Shown here piece after piece: positions 1 through 9,775 of a stretch of 32,453 bases of DNA; the first letter of the stretch is position 1, and each line of letters starts with the position of its first letter. The notes under the pieces are model-generated. The model ran no database searches and had not been told where the DNA came from. It saw nothing but the letters and a program-made list of their open reading frames with translations. Source of the DNA: Actinomycetes bacterium (lineage in GTDB: Bacteria > Actinomycetota > Actinomycetes > Actinomycetales > Dermatophilaceae). The stretch spans positions 1 to 32,453 of the forward strand of contig JAKPEG010000198.1 in assembly GCA_029552065.1 (NCBI GenBank), written 5' to 3'. The position numbers were made by a program, and so were the translations under genes.

Positions 1-62
1 CGATCACCTCGTGGTCCCATACCCCCATCATCGAGGGCCAGATCCGCCGTCGTCATCGTCAT
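1..62 (-). CDS. Possible 5' end of a gene cut by the window edge
   Basis: A minus-strand frame starts with ATG at 62 and stays open to the window edge (about 20 codons, beginning MTMTTADLALDD). A GGTGGAG ribosome-binding-like sequence lies five bases upstream of the ATG. A second frame starting at an ATG near 33 (MMGVWDHEVI) is also open, so the frame is not settled. No family can be recognised from so short a piece. It follows fadD in the same direction after a 192-bp gap that contains a strong palindrome. Confidence 0.25.
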   Translation of the reverse strand, partial: MTMTTADLALDDGGMGPRGD

Positions 63-170
63 CGTCGCTCCACCAATCACCGCCCCGTGCACGGGAAGGA
101 CATCACCCGACCTGTCTCACCCAAGCCTGACGCACAGGGGAGCGCCCGCGCCAAGAGACCTGCGGTCAGT

Positions 171-186
171 TTCGCGAAAGTGTCAC
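171..186. repeat. Partial copy of the TTTCGCGAAAG palindrome repeat
   Basis: TTCGCGAAAGTGTCAC here matches, with one mismatch when reverse-complemented, the arm of the perfect palindrome at 208-241. The two copies lie 21 bp apart in the gap downstream of fadD. The rest of 63-254 shows no gene. Confidence 0.55.
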
Positions 187-207
187 CTGGATCGCGCTGC
201 AACGCGA

Positions 208-241
208 GCCGAGTGTCACTTTCGCGAAAGTGACACTCGGC
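208..241. repeat. Perfect 34-bp palindrome downstream of fadD
   Basis: Bases 208-241 form a perfect inverted repeat with no loop, centred on TTCGCGAA, with arms reading GCCGAGTGTCACTTTCG. It begins 13 bp beyond the fadD stop codon. It could act as a factor-independent terminator hairpin, but there is no T-run, or as a dispersed palindromic repeat or protein-binding site. The structure is seen directly; the role is inference. Confidence 0.75.
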
Positions 242-254
242 GGGCGAGGACAGA

Positions 255-2117
255 TCAGGAGTAGAGGCCCTCGAGCGCGTCCTTGTACTTCTCCACGACG
301 ACCTTGCGCTTGAGCTTGAGGCTCGGGGTGAGCTCGCCCGAGTCGACGGTGAGGTCGTGGTCGAGGACGACGAAGCGCTTGATCGACTCCCACCGGTTGA
401 GGCCGGCGTTGAGCTGGTCGACGTAGCCCTGCATGAGCTCGCGCACCTGGGGGGACTGGGTGATCTCGGCGTAGCTCTTGCCGGCCAGCCCGTTGGCGGC
501 CCCCCATCCGGTGATCCCGTCGGGGTCGAGGGTGAACAGCGCGGTCGCGTAGTTGCGACTCTCACCGAAGACGAGCATCTGGGAGACGTAGGGGCACAAG
601 CCCTTGAACGCCGACTCGATCTGCGAGGGGGCGATGTACTTGCCGCCGGATGTCTTGAAGAGGTCTTTCTTGCGGTCGGTGATCCGCAGGAAGCCCAGGT
701 CGTCGATCTCGCCGATGTCGCCGGTGCGGAAGTAGCCGGCCTCGTCGAAGACCTCGGCGGTGGCGTCGGGGCGGTTGCGATAGCCCCGCATGACGCCCGG
801 ACCCTTGACGAGCACCTCGCCGTCCTCGGCGATCTTCACGTCGGTGCCCGGCGCGGGCCAGCCGACCGATCCGTAGCGGTACTGCCCGAGGTGCGGCCGG
901 TTGACGACCGTGCCGGCCATCGTTTCGGTGAGGCCGTAGCCCTCGATGATGAGCAGGCCGACCTTGCCGAACCACTTGGCCACGTCGGGGTTGAGGCGGG
1001 CCGAGCCGGAGATGAAGAAGCGCACCCGCCCGCCGAAGCGCTCCCGGATCTTGGCCAGGACGAGCCGGTCGGCAAGCATGTGCTGGACCTGGACGAACAT
1101 CGACGGGCGCTCGCCCCTGATGTTGGCCTCGAGGACCTGCTCACCGACCCCCAGCGCCCAGTCCATGAGCTGGCGTTTCACGCCGGTCTCGCTCTCGATC
1201 ATCATCGCGATCCGGCCATAGGCCTTCTCGAAGATGCGCGGGACCGCTCCCATCCACGTGGGCTTGATGATCGCCAGGTGCTCGATGATCTTGTCGATCC
1301 GACCGTCGACGGCCGTGGGGAAGCCCACCTGCAGCGGCAGGACGAGCAGCACCTTGCCGAAGACGTGCGAGAGCGGCAACCAGAGGAACTGCAGGTCGTC
1401 GGTGTTGAGCAGCTCGATCGACTGGAGCGCGGCGCCCTCGTAGAGGATCGCGTCCTGGGTGAGCTCGGCACCCTTGGGTCGGCCGGTCGTCCCCGAGGTG
1501 TAGATGATGAGGGCGAGGTTGTCCGGGCCGATGAGGTCGATCCGCTCGTCGACCATCGTCGGCCTCGCGTCGAGCAGGGCCTGCCCGCTCGCCTCGAGGT
1601 CGGCGAGGGAGATCACCCAGTCGTCGCCCTCCTCGTCGCCGATGTCGGCCTCGCCGTCGAAGGTGATGACCTTGACGACGTCGGGCAACTGGTCGCGATG
1701 CGTGCGCAGCTTCTCCACCTGGCCGTCGTCCTCGGCGAAGACGAACCGGCACCCCGCGTCGGAGATGATGAAGGCGACGTCCTCGGCGATCGTCGTGGGA
1801 TAGACCGTCGTCGTCGCTCCCCCGGAGCACATGATGGCGAGATCGGCGAGGATCCACTCGAAACGGGTCGTCGAGGCGATCGCGACGCGGTCCTCGATGG
1901 TAAGGCCCAACCCCATGAGCCCGGCCGCGAGCGCGTAGACGCGGTCGCGCGTCTCGCTCCAGGACACGTGCTCGAGATGGTCGTCCTTGAAGTACTGGAA
2001 GGCGTCCCGGTTGCCCGAGCGGGCCACCCGATCGCGGAACAGCGCCCCGACGCTCGGCCCCCGCCCCTCCAACACGTCGTGGTTGACCCGCTCGTCCAGG
2101 GCTGACTTCATCGCCAC
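255..2117 (-). CDS. fadD: Long-chain fatty acid-CoA ligase (AMP-forming), FadD15-like
   Basis: This is a 620-residue member of the adenylate-forming enzyme family, which activates long-chain fatty acids to acyl-CoA using ATP and CoA. The phosphate-binding loop IIYTSGTTGRPKG lies near residue 205, the GYGLTET adenine-binding motif in the second half, and YFRTGDIG with the following ITDRKKD hinge before the C-terminal cap domain. The length fits the long-chain ACSL/FadD15 group rather than the shorter FadD types. The GTG start at 2117 is chosen because GAAGGAG sits eight bases upstream; an in-frame ATG six bases further in is the alternative. It lies after the translation operon on the same strand with a 162-bp gap, so it probably has its own promoter. 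Exact chain-length preference cannot be read from the sequence. Confidence 0.93.
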   Translation of the reverse strand: MAMKSALDERVNHDVLEGRGPSVGALFRDRVARSGNRDAFQYFKDDHLEHVSWSETRDRVYALAAGLMGLGLTIEDRVAIASTTRFEWILADLAIMCSGGATTTVYPTTIAEDVAFIISDAGCRFVFAEDDGQVEKLRTHRDQLPDVVKVITFDGEADIGDEEGDDWVISLADLEASGQALLDARPTMVDERIDLIGPDNLALIIYTSGTTGRPKGAELTQDAILYEGAALQSIELLNTDDLQFLWLPLSHVFGKVLLVLPLQVGFPTAVDGRIDKIIEHLAIIKPTWMGAVPRIFEKAYGRIAMMIESETGVKRQLMDWALGVGEQVLEANIRGERPSMFVQVQHMLADRLVLAKIRERFGGRVRFFISGSARLNPDVAKWFGKVGLLIIEGYGLTETMAGTVVNRPHLGQYRYGSVGWPAPGTDVKIAEDGEVLVKGPGVMRGYRNRPDATAEVFDEAGYFRTGDIGEIDDLGFLRITDRKKDLFKTSGGKYIAPSQIESAFKGLCPYVSQMLVFGESRNYATALFTLDPDGITGWGAANGLAGKSYAEITQSPQVRELMQGYVDQLNAGLNRWESIKRFVVLDHDLTVDSGELTPSLKLKRKVVVEKYKDALEGLYS

Positions 2118-2226
2118 AGCGTCGACTCCTTCGTCCAGAACCGGCCACGCACAGGAACCCCGCCCCGGGTTTGTCCGGGATGCGCACCGGCTCGCCTTGG
2201 GTACACCGTATGCCGTCCGCCCGGCA

Positions 2227-2259
2227 CCGGGAAAGCGGCACCGTCCGTGACCTTCCCGG
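2227..2259 (-). terminator. Possible hairpin downstream of the rimP-ribF operon
   Basis: CCGGGAA (2227-2233) and TTCCCGG (2253-2259) can pair across a 19-base loop just after the last gene of the translation operon. There is no T-tract, so this is only a weak terminator candidate. Confidence 0.25.
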
Positions 2260-2279
2260 CAGTCAGGCGTCGGTCGGGG

Positions 2280-2795
2280 TCAACTGCCCGTCGTCGGCTT
2301 GAGTCGGACGTAGAGCTGGCGGCGCACTCGGGCGACGACCTCCCCCGCGGTGTCGACGATCTCGGTCTCGAACCAGCGCAGCACCTTGTCCCCTGAGGCG
2401 GCCGCGGCACGGATCTCCTCGACCGCAGCGGGGTCGAGGGTCATCCGGGCCTGCACCCGGGTGCGCCCGGGACGGACGAACTCGATCTCGCCTCGTTGGT
2501 CCCACACGACGTAGTCGGACCCGAGCTGGTGCAGGAGCAGGAGCATGAAGAAGGGGTCGGTCATCGAGAAGAGCGAGCCGCCGAACTGGGTCCCCACATA
2601 GTTGCGGGTCGTCGGGTGCAAGCCGAGCGAGACGACGGCCTCGGACCAGTCCGGCGCGATGTGTTCGACCCGGATCCCGGCGAACCGATAGGGCGGCCAG
2701 ACCCGCAGCGCCCGGAGCAGCCCCTGCGGGGTGGCGACCAGCTCCCGCCAAGTGGGGACGCGGAAGGCCGGCACCCGCGCCTGTCCGGTGCTCAC
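2280..2795 (-). CDS. DUF4442 hotdog-fold protein (thioesterase-like)
   Basis: A 171-residue protein of the DUF4442 group, which has the hotdog fold of acyl-CoA thioesterases. The central stretch TRNYVGTQFGGSLFSMTDPF is the long hotdog helix region that follows an amphipathic N-terminal segment. The C-terminal half carries the paired strands REGEIEFVRPGRT-like and VVARVRRQLYV expected for the fold. The GTG start at 2795 overlaps the ribF stop by 4 bp (GTGA), so translational coupling is likely and longer upstream starts are rejected. A role on an acyl thioester would fit the neighbouring fadD, but that is inference; the substrate is unknown. Confidence 0.8.
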   Translation of the reverse strand: MSTGQARVPAFRVPTWRELVATPQGLLRALRVWPPYRFAGIRVEHIAPDWSEAVVSLGLHPTTRNYVGTQFGGSLFSMTDPFFMLLLLHQLGSDYVVWDQRGEIEFVRPGRTRVQARMTLDPAAVEEIRAAAASGDKVLRWFETEIVDTAGEVVARVRRQLYVRLKPTTGS

Positions 2796-3760
2796 ATCCG
2801 CCCCTGCGCTTCCAGCTCCTGCCGGCACTGGGCGACGTCCTCGTGCATCTGGACGATGAGCGGGTCCATCCCGTCGAAGCGCAGCGTGGGGCGCAGCCGA
2901 CGGACGAACTCGTAGGAGATCCGCTCGCCGTAGAGCTCGAGGTCGGTGCGGTCGAGCACGTAGCCCTCCACCCGCCGCTGCGTGCCGTCGAAGGTCGGGT
3001 TGGTGCCGATGGAGATGGCCGCCGGAAGCACCCGGTCGATGGCACCCTCGGGCAGGTCCCGACGGACGAGCCACCCGGCATACACGCCGTCGGCGGGGAT
3101 GAGACCCTCGATCTCGCCGCCGAGGTTGGCCGTGGGGAAGCCGAGCAGCCGGCCTCGGTGATCGCCGTGGACGACGACGCCGTCCACGCGATGCGGACGG
3201 CCGAGCAGTGCCGCGGCTGCGGCGACCTCGCCCTCGGCGACGAGGGCGCGCACGCGCGTGGAGGACCAGCGACCGTCGTCGCCGATGTCGGCGATGGCCT
3301 CGACCTCGAAGCCCCGCTCGGCCCCGAGCTCGACGAGGGTCTGCACCGAGCCGCTGTTGCGCACCCCGAACCTCGTGTCCTCGCCGACGACGACGACCCG
3401 GGCGTGCAGGGCCCGCACGAACACCCCGTCGACGAACTCCTCGGGGGTCTGCGCCGCGAACTCCCGGGTGAACGGGATGACCAGGACGGCATCGACGCCC
3501 GCGCCCTCGAGCAGTTCGAGCCGCTGGCGCAGCGAGGTGAGCTCCGCGGGAGCCTTCTGCGGGAACAGGACGGCGATCGGGTGTGGGTGGAAGGTCACGG
3601 CCACCGACGTGAGGCCGCGGGCGTCCGCCTCGGAGGTCACCCGTGCGAGGACCTCCCGGTGCCCCCGGTGAACGCCGTCGAAGTTGCCGAGGGTGACGAC
3701 GCAGTCACCGAGGTCGCCCGGCACGTCGGCCAGCCCGTTCCACACTCGCACGAGGGACAC
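2792..3760 (-). CDS. ribF: Bifunctional riboflavin kinase / FAD synthetase
   Basis: RibF phosphorylates riboflavin to FMN and adenylates FMN to FAD. The N-terminal nucleotidyltransferase half shows the GNFDGVHRGH motif near residue 25 and FHPHP near residue 57. The C-terminal riboflavin kinase half begins near residue 185 with GRLLGFPTANL and ends with the GYVLDR...LYGERISYEFVRRLRP strand pattern. At 322 residues it has the normal length. The GTG start at 3760 lies one base after the truB stop, so it is coupled to truB; an internal GTG nine bases later is also possible. Its FMN/FAD products would supply the flavin operon at 14.3-17.0 kb, though nothing shows that they are co-regulated. Confidence 0.95.
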   Translation of the reverse strand: MSLVRVWNGLADVPGDLGDCVVTLGNFDGVHRGHREVLARVTSEADARGLTSVAVTFHPHPIAVLFPQKAPAELTSLRQRLELLEGAGVDAVLVIPFTREFAAQTPEEFVDGVFVRALHARVVVVGEDTRFGVRNSGSVQTLVELGAERGFEVEAIADIGDDGRWSSTRVRALVAEGEVAAAAALLGRPHRVDGVVVHGDHRGRLLGFPTANLGGEIEGLIPADGVYAGWLVRRDLPEGAIDRVLPAAISIGTNPTFDGTQRRVEGYVLDRTDLELYGERISYEFVRRLRPTLRFDGMDPLIVQMHEDVAQCRQELEAQGRM

Positions 3761-3761
3761 T

Positions 3762-4688
3762 CTACGAACCTGCGGGGGCGAACACGACGCGCGTCCGCGC
3801 TCGCGTGCCGGACTCGTCGAGGACGGCCACGAGCGTGCCGTCGGGGGCGAAGGCCGCGACCGGCTCGCTGCGGCCGGGTTGGGCGCTGGACAGCGGCTGC
3901 CCGTATGCCGCGGCCCGCGCCTCCGCCTCGGCGAGTTCCCGGACCGGCAGGGCCGAGCGGGCCGCTACGCCGAGGGGCAGCACGGGCAGTGCGCCGCCGT
4001 CCGCCACGGTTCGACCGAGTTCGTCGAGGTCGTGGGCCCGGTCGAGCCCGAAGCCGCCGACCCGGCTGCGCCGCAGGGCCGTGAGATGAGCGCCGACCCC
4101 GAGCGCGGCGCCGAGGTCGCGTGCGAGGGCGCGGACGTAGGTGCCCGAGGACACTTCGACCTCGACGTCGACGTCGAGAACGGGGTGCTCGCGGCCCGTG
4201 GTCGCCCGCGATCCGCGCACGTCGAACCGATGGACGGTGACCGGGCGTGGCGCGAGCACCACGTGCTCGCCGGCCCTGGCCCGCGCGTAGGCCCGCTGCC
4301 CGTCGACCTTGATCGCGCTCACCGTCGAGGGCACCTGGTCGATCGCCCCCGTGAGCTCGGCCACTGCCGCCGCAAGCCGCTCCGGCGTCACGCGGACGGG
4401 ATCCGCCCCGCCGGTCGGCTCGCCGTCGGCATCGTCGGTGTTCGTCGACTCGCCGAGCCGGATGGTCGCGGCATACGTCTTGTCGCAGCCGACGAGGAAG
4501 GTGAGCAGCTTGGTGCCCCGACCGATCCCCAGGACGAGGACACCCGTGGCCATGGGGTCGAGGGTGCCGGCGTGGCCGACCCGCCGGGTGCCGGCGAGGC
4601 GCCGCAGCCGGGCCACCACGTCGTGGCTGGTCCAGCCGGCCGGCTTGTCCACGACGAGCAGCCCGTCGATCGTGGCGGAGGCGGTCAC
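3762..4688 (-). CDS. truB: tRNA pseudouridine-55 synthase
   Basis: TruB converts uridine 55 in the T-loop of tRNAs to pseudouridine. The 308-residue product opens with the family motif [12 protein letters not shown], and the catalytic aspartate is Asp44 within [29 protein letters not shown] and [13 protein letters not shown] are also family hallmarks. The C-terminal part resembles the actinobacterial TruB extension. The GTG start at 4688 overlaps the rbfA stop by four bases. The order rbfA-truB-ribF is widely conserved in bacteria. Confidence 0.96.
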   Translation of the reverse strand: MTASATIDGLLVVDKPAGWTSHDVVARLRRLAGTRRVGHAGTLDPMATGVLVLGIGRGTKLLTFLVGCDKTYAATIRLGESTNTDDADGEPTGGADPVRVTPERLAAAVAELTGAIDQVPSTVSAIKVDGQRAYARARAGEHVVLAPRPVTVHRFDVRGSRATTGREHPVLDVDVEVEVSSGTYVRALARDLGAALGVGAHLTALRRSRVGGFGLDRAHDLDELGRTVADGGALPVLPLGVAARSALPVRELAEAEARAAAYGQPLSSAQPGRSEPVAAFAPDGTLVAVLDESGTRARTRVVFAPAGS

Positions 4689-5134
4689 CTGGGGTCGGCC
4701 GGGTCGTCCTCGTCGGCCTCGGCCGGCTTGCGATAGGGGTCTGCCTCGCCGGCATAGGCGGCGCCGGCCGCCGCCTGCGCCAGCGCCTCGTCGCGCGCCT
4801 TCGTCGTGGCCAGGAGGTCCTCGAGCTGGGCGGCACCCTCGGGCAGCGCATCGGCGACGAACTCGAGGCTGGGGGTTAGCCGGATCCCCAGTTGGCCGAG
4901 TGCGGAGCGGATCTTGCCCTTGGCCGACTCCAACGCGGCCGCCGTGGCGGCTCGGTCCTCGTCACCGCCGAAGACGGTGTAGAAGACGGTCGCATGTTGC
5001 AGGTCGCCCGTCACCCGGACGTCGGTGACGGTGACGAAGCCAAGCCGTTCGTCCTTCACCCGGTATTCGAGCTGGTCGGCGACGATCGCCTTGATCCGCT
5101 CGGCGATCTTGCGCGCGCGTGCTGCATCGGCCAT
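4685..5134 (-). CDS. rbfA: 30S ribosome-binding factor A
   Basis: RbfA is a KH-like factor that binds the 30S subunit during late 16S rRNA maturation and is needed for growth in the cold. The 149-residue protein begins [20 protein letters not shown], and the core [20 protein letters not shown] is typical. The C-terminal 30 residues are Ala/Glu/Asp-rich and probably disordered. The ATG at 5134 is used because AGGGG lies seven bases upstream; longer reading through the 5135-5280 spacer has no family support. Unlike its neighbours, the gene is not coupled to infB but is separated by 146 bp containing a large inverted repeat. Confidence 0.94.
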   Translation of the reverse strand: MADAARARKIAERIKAIVADQLEYRVKDERLGFVTVTDVRVTGDLQHATVFYTVFGGDEDRAATAAALESAKGKIRSALGQLGIRLTPSLEFVADALPEGAAQLEDLLATTKARDEALAQAAAGAAYAGEADPYRKPAEADEDDPADPR

Positions 5135-5156
5135 CGGAACCCCTAGGTGTGAAGGG

Positions 5157-5237
5157 GACTTCGCGGCACCCGGTATGCCGTGCCACCACCTGAGGTGAGG
5201 GTCACGGCATACCGTGTGTCGACGGGTTCGCGAAGTC
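5157..5237 (-). promoter_or_regulatory. Nested inverted repeat between infB and rbfA
   Basis: Two sets of arms nest in the infB-rbfA spacer. The outer arms are GACTTCGCG (5157-5165) and CGCGAAGTC (5229-5237); the inner arms are CGGTATGCCGTG (5171-5182) and CACGGCATACCG (5203-5214). The loop holds a third small palindrome, CACCTGAGGTG (5188-5198). The inner arms are two copies of the window-wide TATGCCG motif in opposite orientation. The RNA could fold into a long stem acting as an attenuator, processing site or mRNA stabiliser within the operon; the role is inference. Confidence 0.6.
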
Positions 5238-5280
5238 TCCGCCGGTGCCTGAATCCCGACCAGGCTGGGAGTGAACCGAC

Positions 5281-8163
5281 CTACGCGCGGGGTTTCTCCC
5301 GCATCTCGTAGGTCTCGATGACGTCCTCGATCTGCAGGTCGTTGAAGGATCCGAGGTTGATGCCGCACTCGTAGCCCTCGCGGACCTCGACGACGTCGTC
5401 CTTGAACCGGCGCAGACCCGCGATCTCGATGTTCTCGCCCACGACGACCCCGCTGCGGGTGATCCGGGCCCGGGCGCCGCGGCGGATCTCGCCGGAGCGG
5501 ACGATCGAGCCGGCGATGTTGCCGAACTTGCTCGACCGGAAGATCTCCCGGATCTCGGCGGTGCCGAGCGAGACCTCTTCGAACTCGGGCTTGAGCATGC
5601 CCTTGAGGGCCGCCTCGATCTCGTCGATGGCCTGGTAGATCACCGTGTAGTAGCGGATCTCCACGCCCTCGCGGTCGGCGACCTCGGCATTCTGGCCTTC
5701 GGCGCGGACGTTGAAGCCGATGATGATCGCGTTGGAGGCCATCGCGAGGTTGATGTTGTTGAGGGTGATCGCGCCGACGCCACGGTCGATGATCCGCAGG
5801 TCGACCTCGTCGCCGACGTCGATCTGCAGGAGGGCGTCCTCGAGTGCCTCGACCGAACCGGAGACGTCGCCCTTGAGGATGAGGTTGAGCGTCTCGACCT
5901 TGCCCGCGGCCAGGGCCTCGTTGAGGTCCTCGAGGCTGATCCGCTTGCGGGCCTTGGCCAGGCTCGCCTGCCGATCGGCGGCCTCACGGCGCTCGGCGAT
6001 CTGCCGGGCCGTGCGGTCGTCGGGGGCAACGACGAAGGTGTCGCCCGCCCGGGGCACCGAGGACAGGCCCAACACCTGGACCGGCCGGGAAGGCAGCGCC
6101 TCGTCGAGTTGGTTGCCGTGCTCATCGAGCATCGCCCGGACGCGCCCGTGGGCCGAACCGGCGACGATCGCGTCACCGACGTGCAGCGTGCCCTGCTGGA
6201 CCAGGACCGTGGCCGTCGCACCGCGGCCACGGTCGAGGTTGGCTTCGATCGCGACCCCACGCGCGTCGGTGTCGGGGTTGGCCCGCAGGTCGAGAGCCGC
6301 GTCCGCGGTGAGCAGCACGGCCTCGAGGAGAGCGTCGATGTTGATCCGCTCCCTGGCCGACACGTCGACGAACATCGTCTCGCCGCCGTACTCCTCGGCC
6401 ACGAGGTTGTATTCCGTGAGCTGCTGGCGGATCTTGGCGGGGTTGGCCCCCTCCTTGTCGATCTTGTTCACCGCCACGACGATCGGCACGTCGGCCGCCT
6501 GGGCGTGGTTGAGCGCCTCGATCGTCTGGGGCATCACGCCGTCGTCGGCTGCGACGACGAGGATCGCGATGTCGGTGACCTTGGCGCCACGGGCACGCAT
6601 GGCGGTGAACGCCTCGTGACCCGGGGTGTCGATGAAGGTGATCGCCCGCTCGACGCCCTCGTGCTCGGTCGTGATCTGGTAGGCGCCGATGTGCTGGGTG
6701 ATGCCACCCGCCTCGGTCGCGATGACGTTGGCGTGGCGGATCGCGTCGAGCAGCTTGGTCTTGCCGTGGTCGACGTGACCCATGACGGTGACGACCGGCG
6801 GCCGCGCGACGAGGTCCTGCTCCTCCTCCTCGTGGTCGAGGTCGATGTCGAAGGCGGCGAACAGCTCCTTCTCCTCGTCCTCGGGCGAGACCACCTCGAC
6901 GACATAGCCGAGCTCGGCACCGAGCAGCTTGAAGGTGTCCTCATCGAGCGACTGGGTCGCCGTGGCCATCTCACCGAGGTGGAAGAGCACGGTGACGAGC
7001 GAGGCCGGGTTGGCGTTGATCCGGTCGGCGAAGTCCGTGAGCGAGGACCCGCGACGGACGCGCACGACGGTCGTGCCGTCGCCGCGGGGCACCGTGACGC
7101 CACCGATGGTCGGCGCCTGCATCTGCTCGAACTCCTGGCGCTTGGCGCGCTTGGACTTGCGTCCGCGCACCGGTCGGCCGCCACCGCGGCCGAAGGCACC
7201 CTGGGTGCCGCCGCGACCCGGTGCACCGGGTCGTCCGCCGAAGCCACCGCCGGCACCACCACCGGCTCCACCGCCGCCGGGACGTCCGCCGAAGCCGGTG
7301 CCGGGACGGCCGGGCGCGCCGGGTCGACCAGGACCTCCGGCCGGACGGGTGCCAGGTCGGCCGACGGCCGCCCGGTCGGGCATCATGCCCGGGTTCGGCC
7401 GCGGGCCACCCGGACGCGGGCCACCGGGACCGGCCGCACCGGGACGCGGCCCACCCGGCCCGGCGGCGCCGGGACGGGACTGGGGACGCGGCATACCCTG
7501 GTTGGCCGCGAACGGATTGTTGCCCGGGCGCGGGGCACCCTCGCGCGGCGGCCGACCCATCCCCTGGCTGGCGGCGAAGGGGTTGTTGCCCGGACGTGGG
7601 GAACCGGGACGCGGGCCACCGGGGCGCGGAGCCGGCCCACCCGACGCGGGGCTGGCGGGGCGGGGCGCCGCGGGGCGCGGACCGGGAGCGGCCGTGGGCT
7701 GCGCCGGCGCCGGCGCCGACTGGGCGGCGGGGCGGGCAGGCGCGGCGGGCGGCGCGGCCGGAGCGGTCGCCGAGGCCGCCGGAGCGGTCGGCGGGGCCGC
7801 GGGTGCCGACGGCGTGGCCGGTGCGGGTGCGGCCGGTGCCGCCGGAGCGGGGGCTGCCGGCGCCGCTGGAGCGGGGGCTGACGGTGCCGCCGGAGCGGGG
7901 GCTGCCGTCGGCTGCGCCTTGGGGGCACTAGTCGCCGGCGTCGGAGCCGCGGATGCCGCAGGCGCGGCCGCCGGGGATGCAGGCGCTGTGGGTGCCGACT
8001 GGGCCGGCTTGGGGAAGGTCTCACGCACGCGGCGCTCGACCGGCGACTCGATGGTCGACGAAGGGGACTTCACGTATTCCCCCAGCGCGGACAGATGCGC
8101 CATGAGGGACTTGCTGTCGGTGCCGAGCTCCTTGGCGAGCGCGCTCACACGGACCTTTGCCAC
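5281..8163 (-). CDS. infB: Translation initiation factor IF-2
   Basis: IF-2 is the GTPase that brings fMet-tRNA to the 30S subunit and promotes subunit joining. The 960-residue protein has an N-terminal helical domain (residues 1-50, [14 protein letters not shown]), a long Ala/Pro then Gly/Arg/Pro-rich linker (about 55-330), a second IF2-N domain near 370, and the GTPase domain starting with MGHVDHGKT at about 461. [10 protein letters not shown] and [10 protein letters not shown] are the G3 and G4 motifs. The linker contains two [12 protein letters not shown] copies and repeated GPGGPRPG units, seen as DNA repeats near 7,390-7,620. The GTG start at 8163 has GGAG eight bases upstream. The 61-bp gap to ylxR fits one operon. 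Confidence 0.98.
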   Translation of the reverse strand: MAKVRVSALAKELGTDSKSLMAHLSALGEYVKSPSSTIESPVERRVRETFPKPAQSAPTAPASPAAAPAASAAPTPATSAPKAQPTAAPAPAAPSAPAPAAPAAPAPAAPAAPAPATPSAPAAPPTAPAASATAPAAPPAAPARPAAQSAPAPAQPTAAPGPRPAAPRPASPASGGPAPRPGGPRPGSPRPGNNPFAASQGMGRPPREGAPRPGNNPFAANQGMPRPQSRPGAAGPGGPRPGAAGPGGPRPGGPRPNPGMMPDRAAVGRPGTRPAGGPGRPGAPGRPGTGFGGRPGGGGAGGGAGGGFGGRPGAPGRGGTQGAFGRGGGRPVRGRKSKRAKRQEFEQMQAPTIGGVTVPRGDGTTVVRVRRGSSLTDFADRINANPASLVTVLFHLGEMATATQSLDEDTFKLLGAELGYVVEVVSPEDEEKELFAAFDIDLDHEEEEQDLVARPPVVTVMGHVDHGKTKLLDAIRHANVIATEAGGITQHIGAYQITTEHEGVERAITFIDTPGHEAFTAMRARGAKVTDIAILVVAADDGVMPQTIEALNHAQAADVPIVVAVNKIDKEGANPAKIRQQLTEYNLVAEEYGGETMFVDVSARERINIDALLEAVLLTADAALDLRANPDTDARGVAIEANLDRGRGATATVLVQQGTLHVGDAIVAGSAHGRVRAMLDEHGNQLDEALPSRPVQVLGLSSVPRAGDTFVVAPDDRTARQIAERREAADRQASLAKARKRISLEDLNEALAAGKVETLNLILKGDVSGSVEALEDALLQIDVGDEVDLRIIDRGVGAITLNNINLAMASNAIIIGFNVRAEGQNAEVADREGVEIRYYTVIYQAIDEIEAALKGMLKPEFEEVSLGTAEIREIFRSSKFGNIAGSIVRSGEIRRGARARITRSGVVVGENIEIAGLRRFKDDVVEVREGYECGINLGSFNDLQIEDVIETYEMREKPRA

Positions 8164-8224
8164 GTTTCTCCTGTCTCGGCCCGCGCCGGGACAGGCGACG
8201 GACCGGGTTACTGCTGGGGAGTGC

Positions 8225-8623
8225 TCATTGCTGAGTGCTCATCGGCTGCTCATCAGCGTCGAACCCGCCTTGTGGTGGTGTGTCGGACCTTTCCGGCTCG
8301 GGCGAGACCGTCGCGAGGTATGCCGTGAGGGCGGTGACGTCCGCGGGGCGCTGCAGGCGCAGCGCCCGGGCGAACGCCCGTCGCCGGGCGGCACGCTCAT
8401 GACAGTCCGGGTCCGGATGCAGCCAGGCGCCGCGTCCGGGGAGCCGGTGTCGCAGGTCCGGGACCAGCCGGATCGCTCCGGCCTCGTCCTGCACTGCGAC
8501 CACTCGCACGAGAACCGACCAGCTATCCGTGCGCCGACATCCCACGCATGTGCGCACCGGTGTCACCCGGCCCGCGGCATGCTCAGGAGTCGTCGCCCGG
8601 AGTCCAGTCCGGTCGGTCCCCAT
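8225..8623 (-). CDS. ylxR: YlxR (DUF448) RNA-binding protein
   Basis: YlxR is a small nucleic-acid-binding protein found between nusA and infB in many bacteria; homologues bind RNase P or act as nucleoid-associated regulators. The 132-residue frame contains [12 protein letters not shown] near residue 23 and [14 protein letters not shown], followed by an RRAFARALR basic helix. These are the family's two conserved blocks. The ATG at 8623 gives an N-terminal extension of about 20 residues; a GTG at 8566, just before the RTCVGC block, would give the more usual length. The C-terminal 35 residues are not conserved. Confidence 0.9.
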   Translation of the reverse strand: MGTDRTGLRATTPEHAAGRVTPVRTCVGCRRTDSWSVLVRVVAVQDEAGAIRLVPDLRHRLPGRGAWLHPDPDCHERAARRRAFARALRLQRPADVTALTAYLATVSPEPERSDTPPQGGFDADEQPMSTQQ

Positions 8624-8653
8624 GAGTCTACCCTGTCCCGGCCCGCGCCCGGG

Positions 8654-9775
8654 TCAGCCCCGGCGCGGGGCGTCCGGACGGGGCCGCTGCGGCCGTGCCG
8701 CCGAAGGGCGCCCACGAGCCGCGCCACCGTCGGGCGGACCTGCCTGCGGGGAGGGTGCCGGCGCGGCCGGGTCGACCTCGGTGTCGGACCGGATGTCGAT
8801 CCGCCAGCCGGTCAGCTTGGCCGCGAGCCGGGCGTTCTGCCCTTCCCGCCCGATCGCGAGGGACAGTTGGTAGTCGGGCACGACGGCCCGAGCGGCCCGC
8901 AGTTGGGGGTCGACGACCTGGACGGACAGGACCCGCGCGGGCGAGAGAGCCGCCGCGATGAACTCCGTGGGGTCCTCGGAGTAGTCGACGATGTCGATCT
9001 TCTCGCCCCCGAGCTCGTTCATCACCGCACGCACCCGGGCGCCCATGGGGCCGATGCAGGCGCCCTTGGCGTTGACGCCCGGCACGGTGGAACGCACCGC
9101 GATCTTCGTCCGGTGGCCCGCCTCCCGGATCATCGCGGCGATCTCGACGGTGCCGTCGGCGATCTCGGGCACCTCGAGTTTGAACAACGACCGGACGAGA
9201 TTGGGGTGGGTGCGAGAGAGCTGGATCTGGGGTCCCTTCGGTCCGCGCCGCACGGACAGGACGTAGCAGCGCAGCCGCTCGCCGTGCCGGTAGCTCTCGC
9301 CGGGCACCTGCTCGGCCGAGGCGAGCAGACCCTCGACGCTGCCGAAGTCGACGAGGACGGTCCGCGGGTCGGGCCCCTGCTGGACGATCCCGGAGACGAG
9401 ATCGCCCTCCCGGCCCTTGAAGTCGCCGAGGATCGCCTCGTCCTCGAGGTCGCGCAGGCGCTGGACGATCACCTGACGGGCGGTGGACGCCGCCACCCGC
9501 CCGAAGCCCTCGGGGGTGTCGTCGAACTCGGGGCCGGGTTCGCCGCGCTCGGGTCGACCACCCTCCTCGGTCGGTTCGAGCAGCGGCCCCTCCTCACGCG
9601 CCCAGACGATGACATGGCCGGTCTTGCGGTCCAGCTCGACCCGAGCGGTCCGGTAGGAGCCCTCGGTGCGGTGGTAGGCGACGAGCAGGGCCTGTTCGAT
9701 CGCCGGGACGAGCACGTCGAGGCTGATGTCTCGGTCCCGTTCGAGGGCCCGCAGTGCCGCCAGGTCGATGTCCAT
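8654..9775 (-). CDS. nusA: Transcription termination/antitermination protein NusA
   Basis: NusA binds RNA polymerase and nascent RNA to control pausing, termination and antitermination. The 373-residue protein has the N-terminal polymerase-binding domain, an S1 domain ([11 protein letters not shown] to RLRCYVLSV, about residues 125-190), and two KH domains with [14 protein letters not shown] and [19 protein letters not shown]. It lacks the acidic C-terminal repeats of the E. coli protein, as is usual in actinobacteria. An acidic insertion ([17 protein letters not shown]) interrupts the N-terminal domain. The ATG at 9775 overlaps the rimP stop by one base (TGATG). Confidence 0.97.
   Translation of the reverse strand: MDIDLAALRALERDRDISLDVLVPAIEQALLVAYHRTEGSYRTARVELDRKTGHVIVWAREEGPLLEPTEEGGRPERGEPGPEFDDTPEGFGRVAASTARQVIVQRLRDLEDEAILGDFKGREGDLVSGIVQQGPDPRTVLVDFGSVEGLLASAEQVPGESYRHGERLRCYVLSVRRGPKGPQIQLSRTHPNLVRSLFKLEVPEIADGTVEIAAMIREAGHRTKIAVRSTVPGVNAKGACIGPMGARVRAVMNELGGEKIDIVDYSEDPTEFIAAALSPARVLSVQVVDPQLRAARAVVPDYQLSLAIGREGQNARLAAKLTGWRIDIRSDTEVDPAAPAPSPQAGPPDGGAARGRPSAARPQRPRPDAPRRG

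Noticed and set aside
357..2105. Long plus-strand open frame opposite fadD
   Set aside because: Codon-position GC bias on the opposite strand of a GC-rich gene makes such frames; its translation is low-complexity Asp/Arg/Gly-rich with no domain, while the minus strand is a clear FadD.
5135..5368. Longer rbfA start
   Set aside because: The extension reads through the inverted repeat and overlaps infB; ATG 5134 has a ribosome-binding site and begins the family sequence.
7390..7930. DNA repeats within infB as a mobile or regulatory repeat
   Set aside because: They encode the Gly/Pro/Ala-rich IF-2 linker, which is normally repetitive in actinobacteria.
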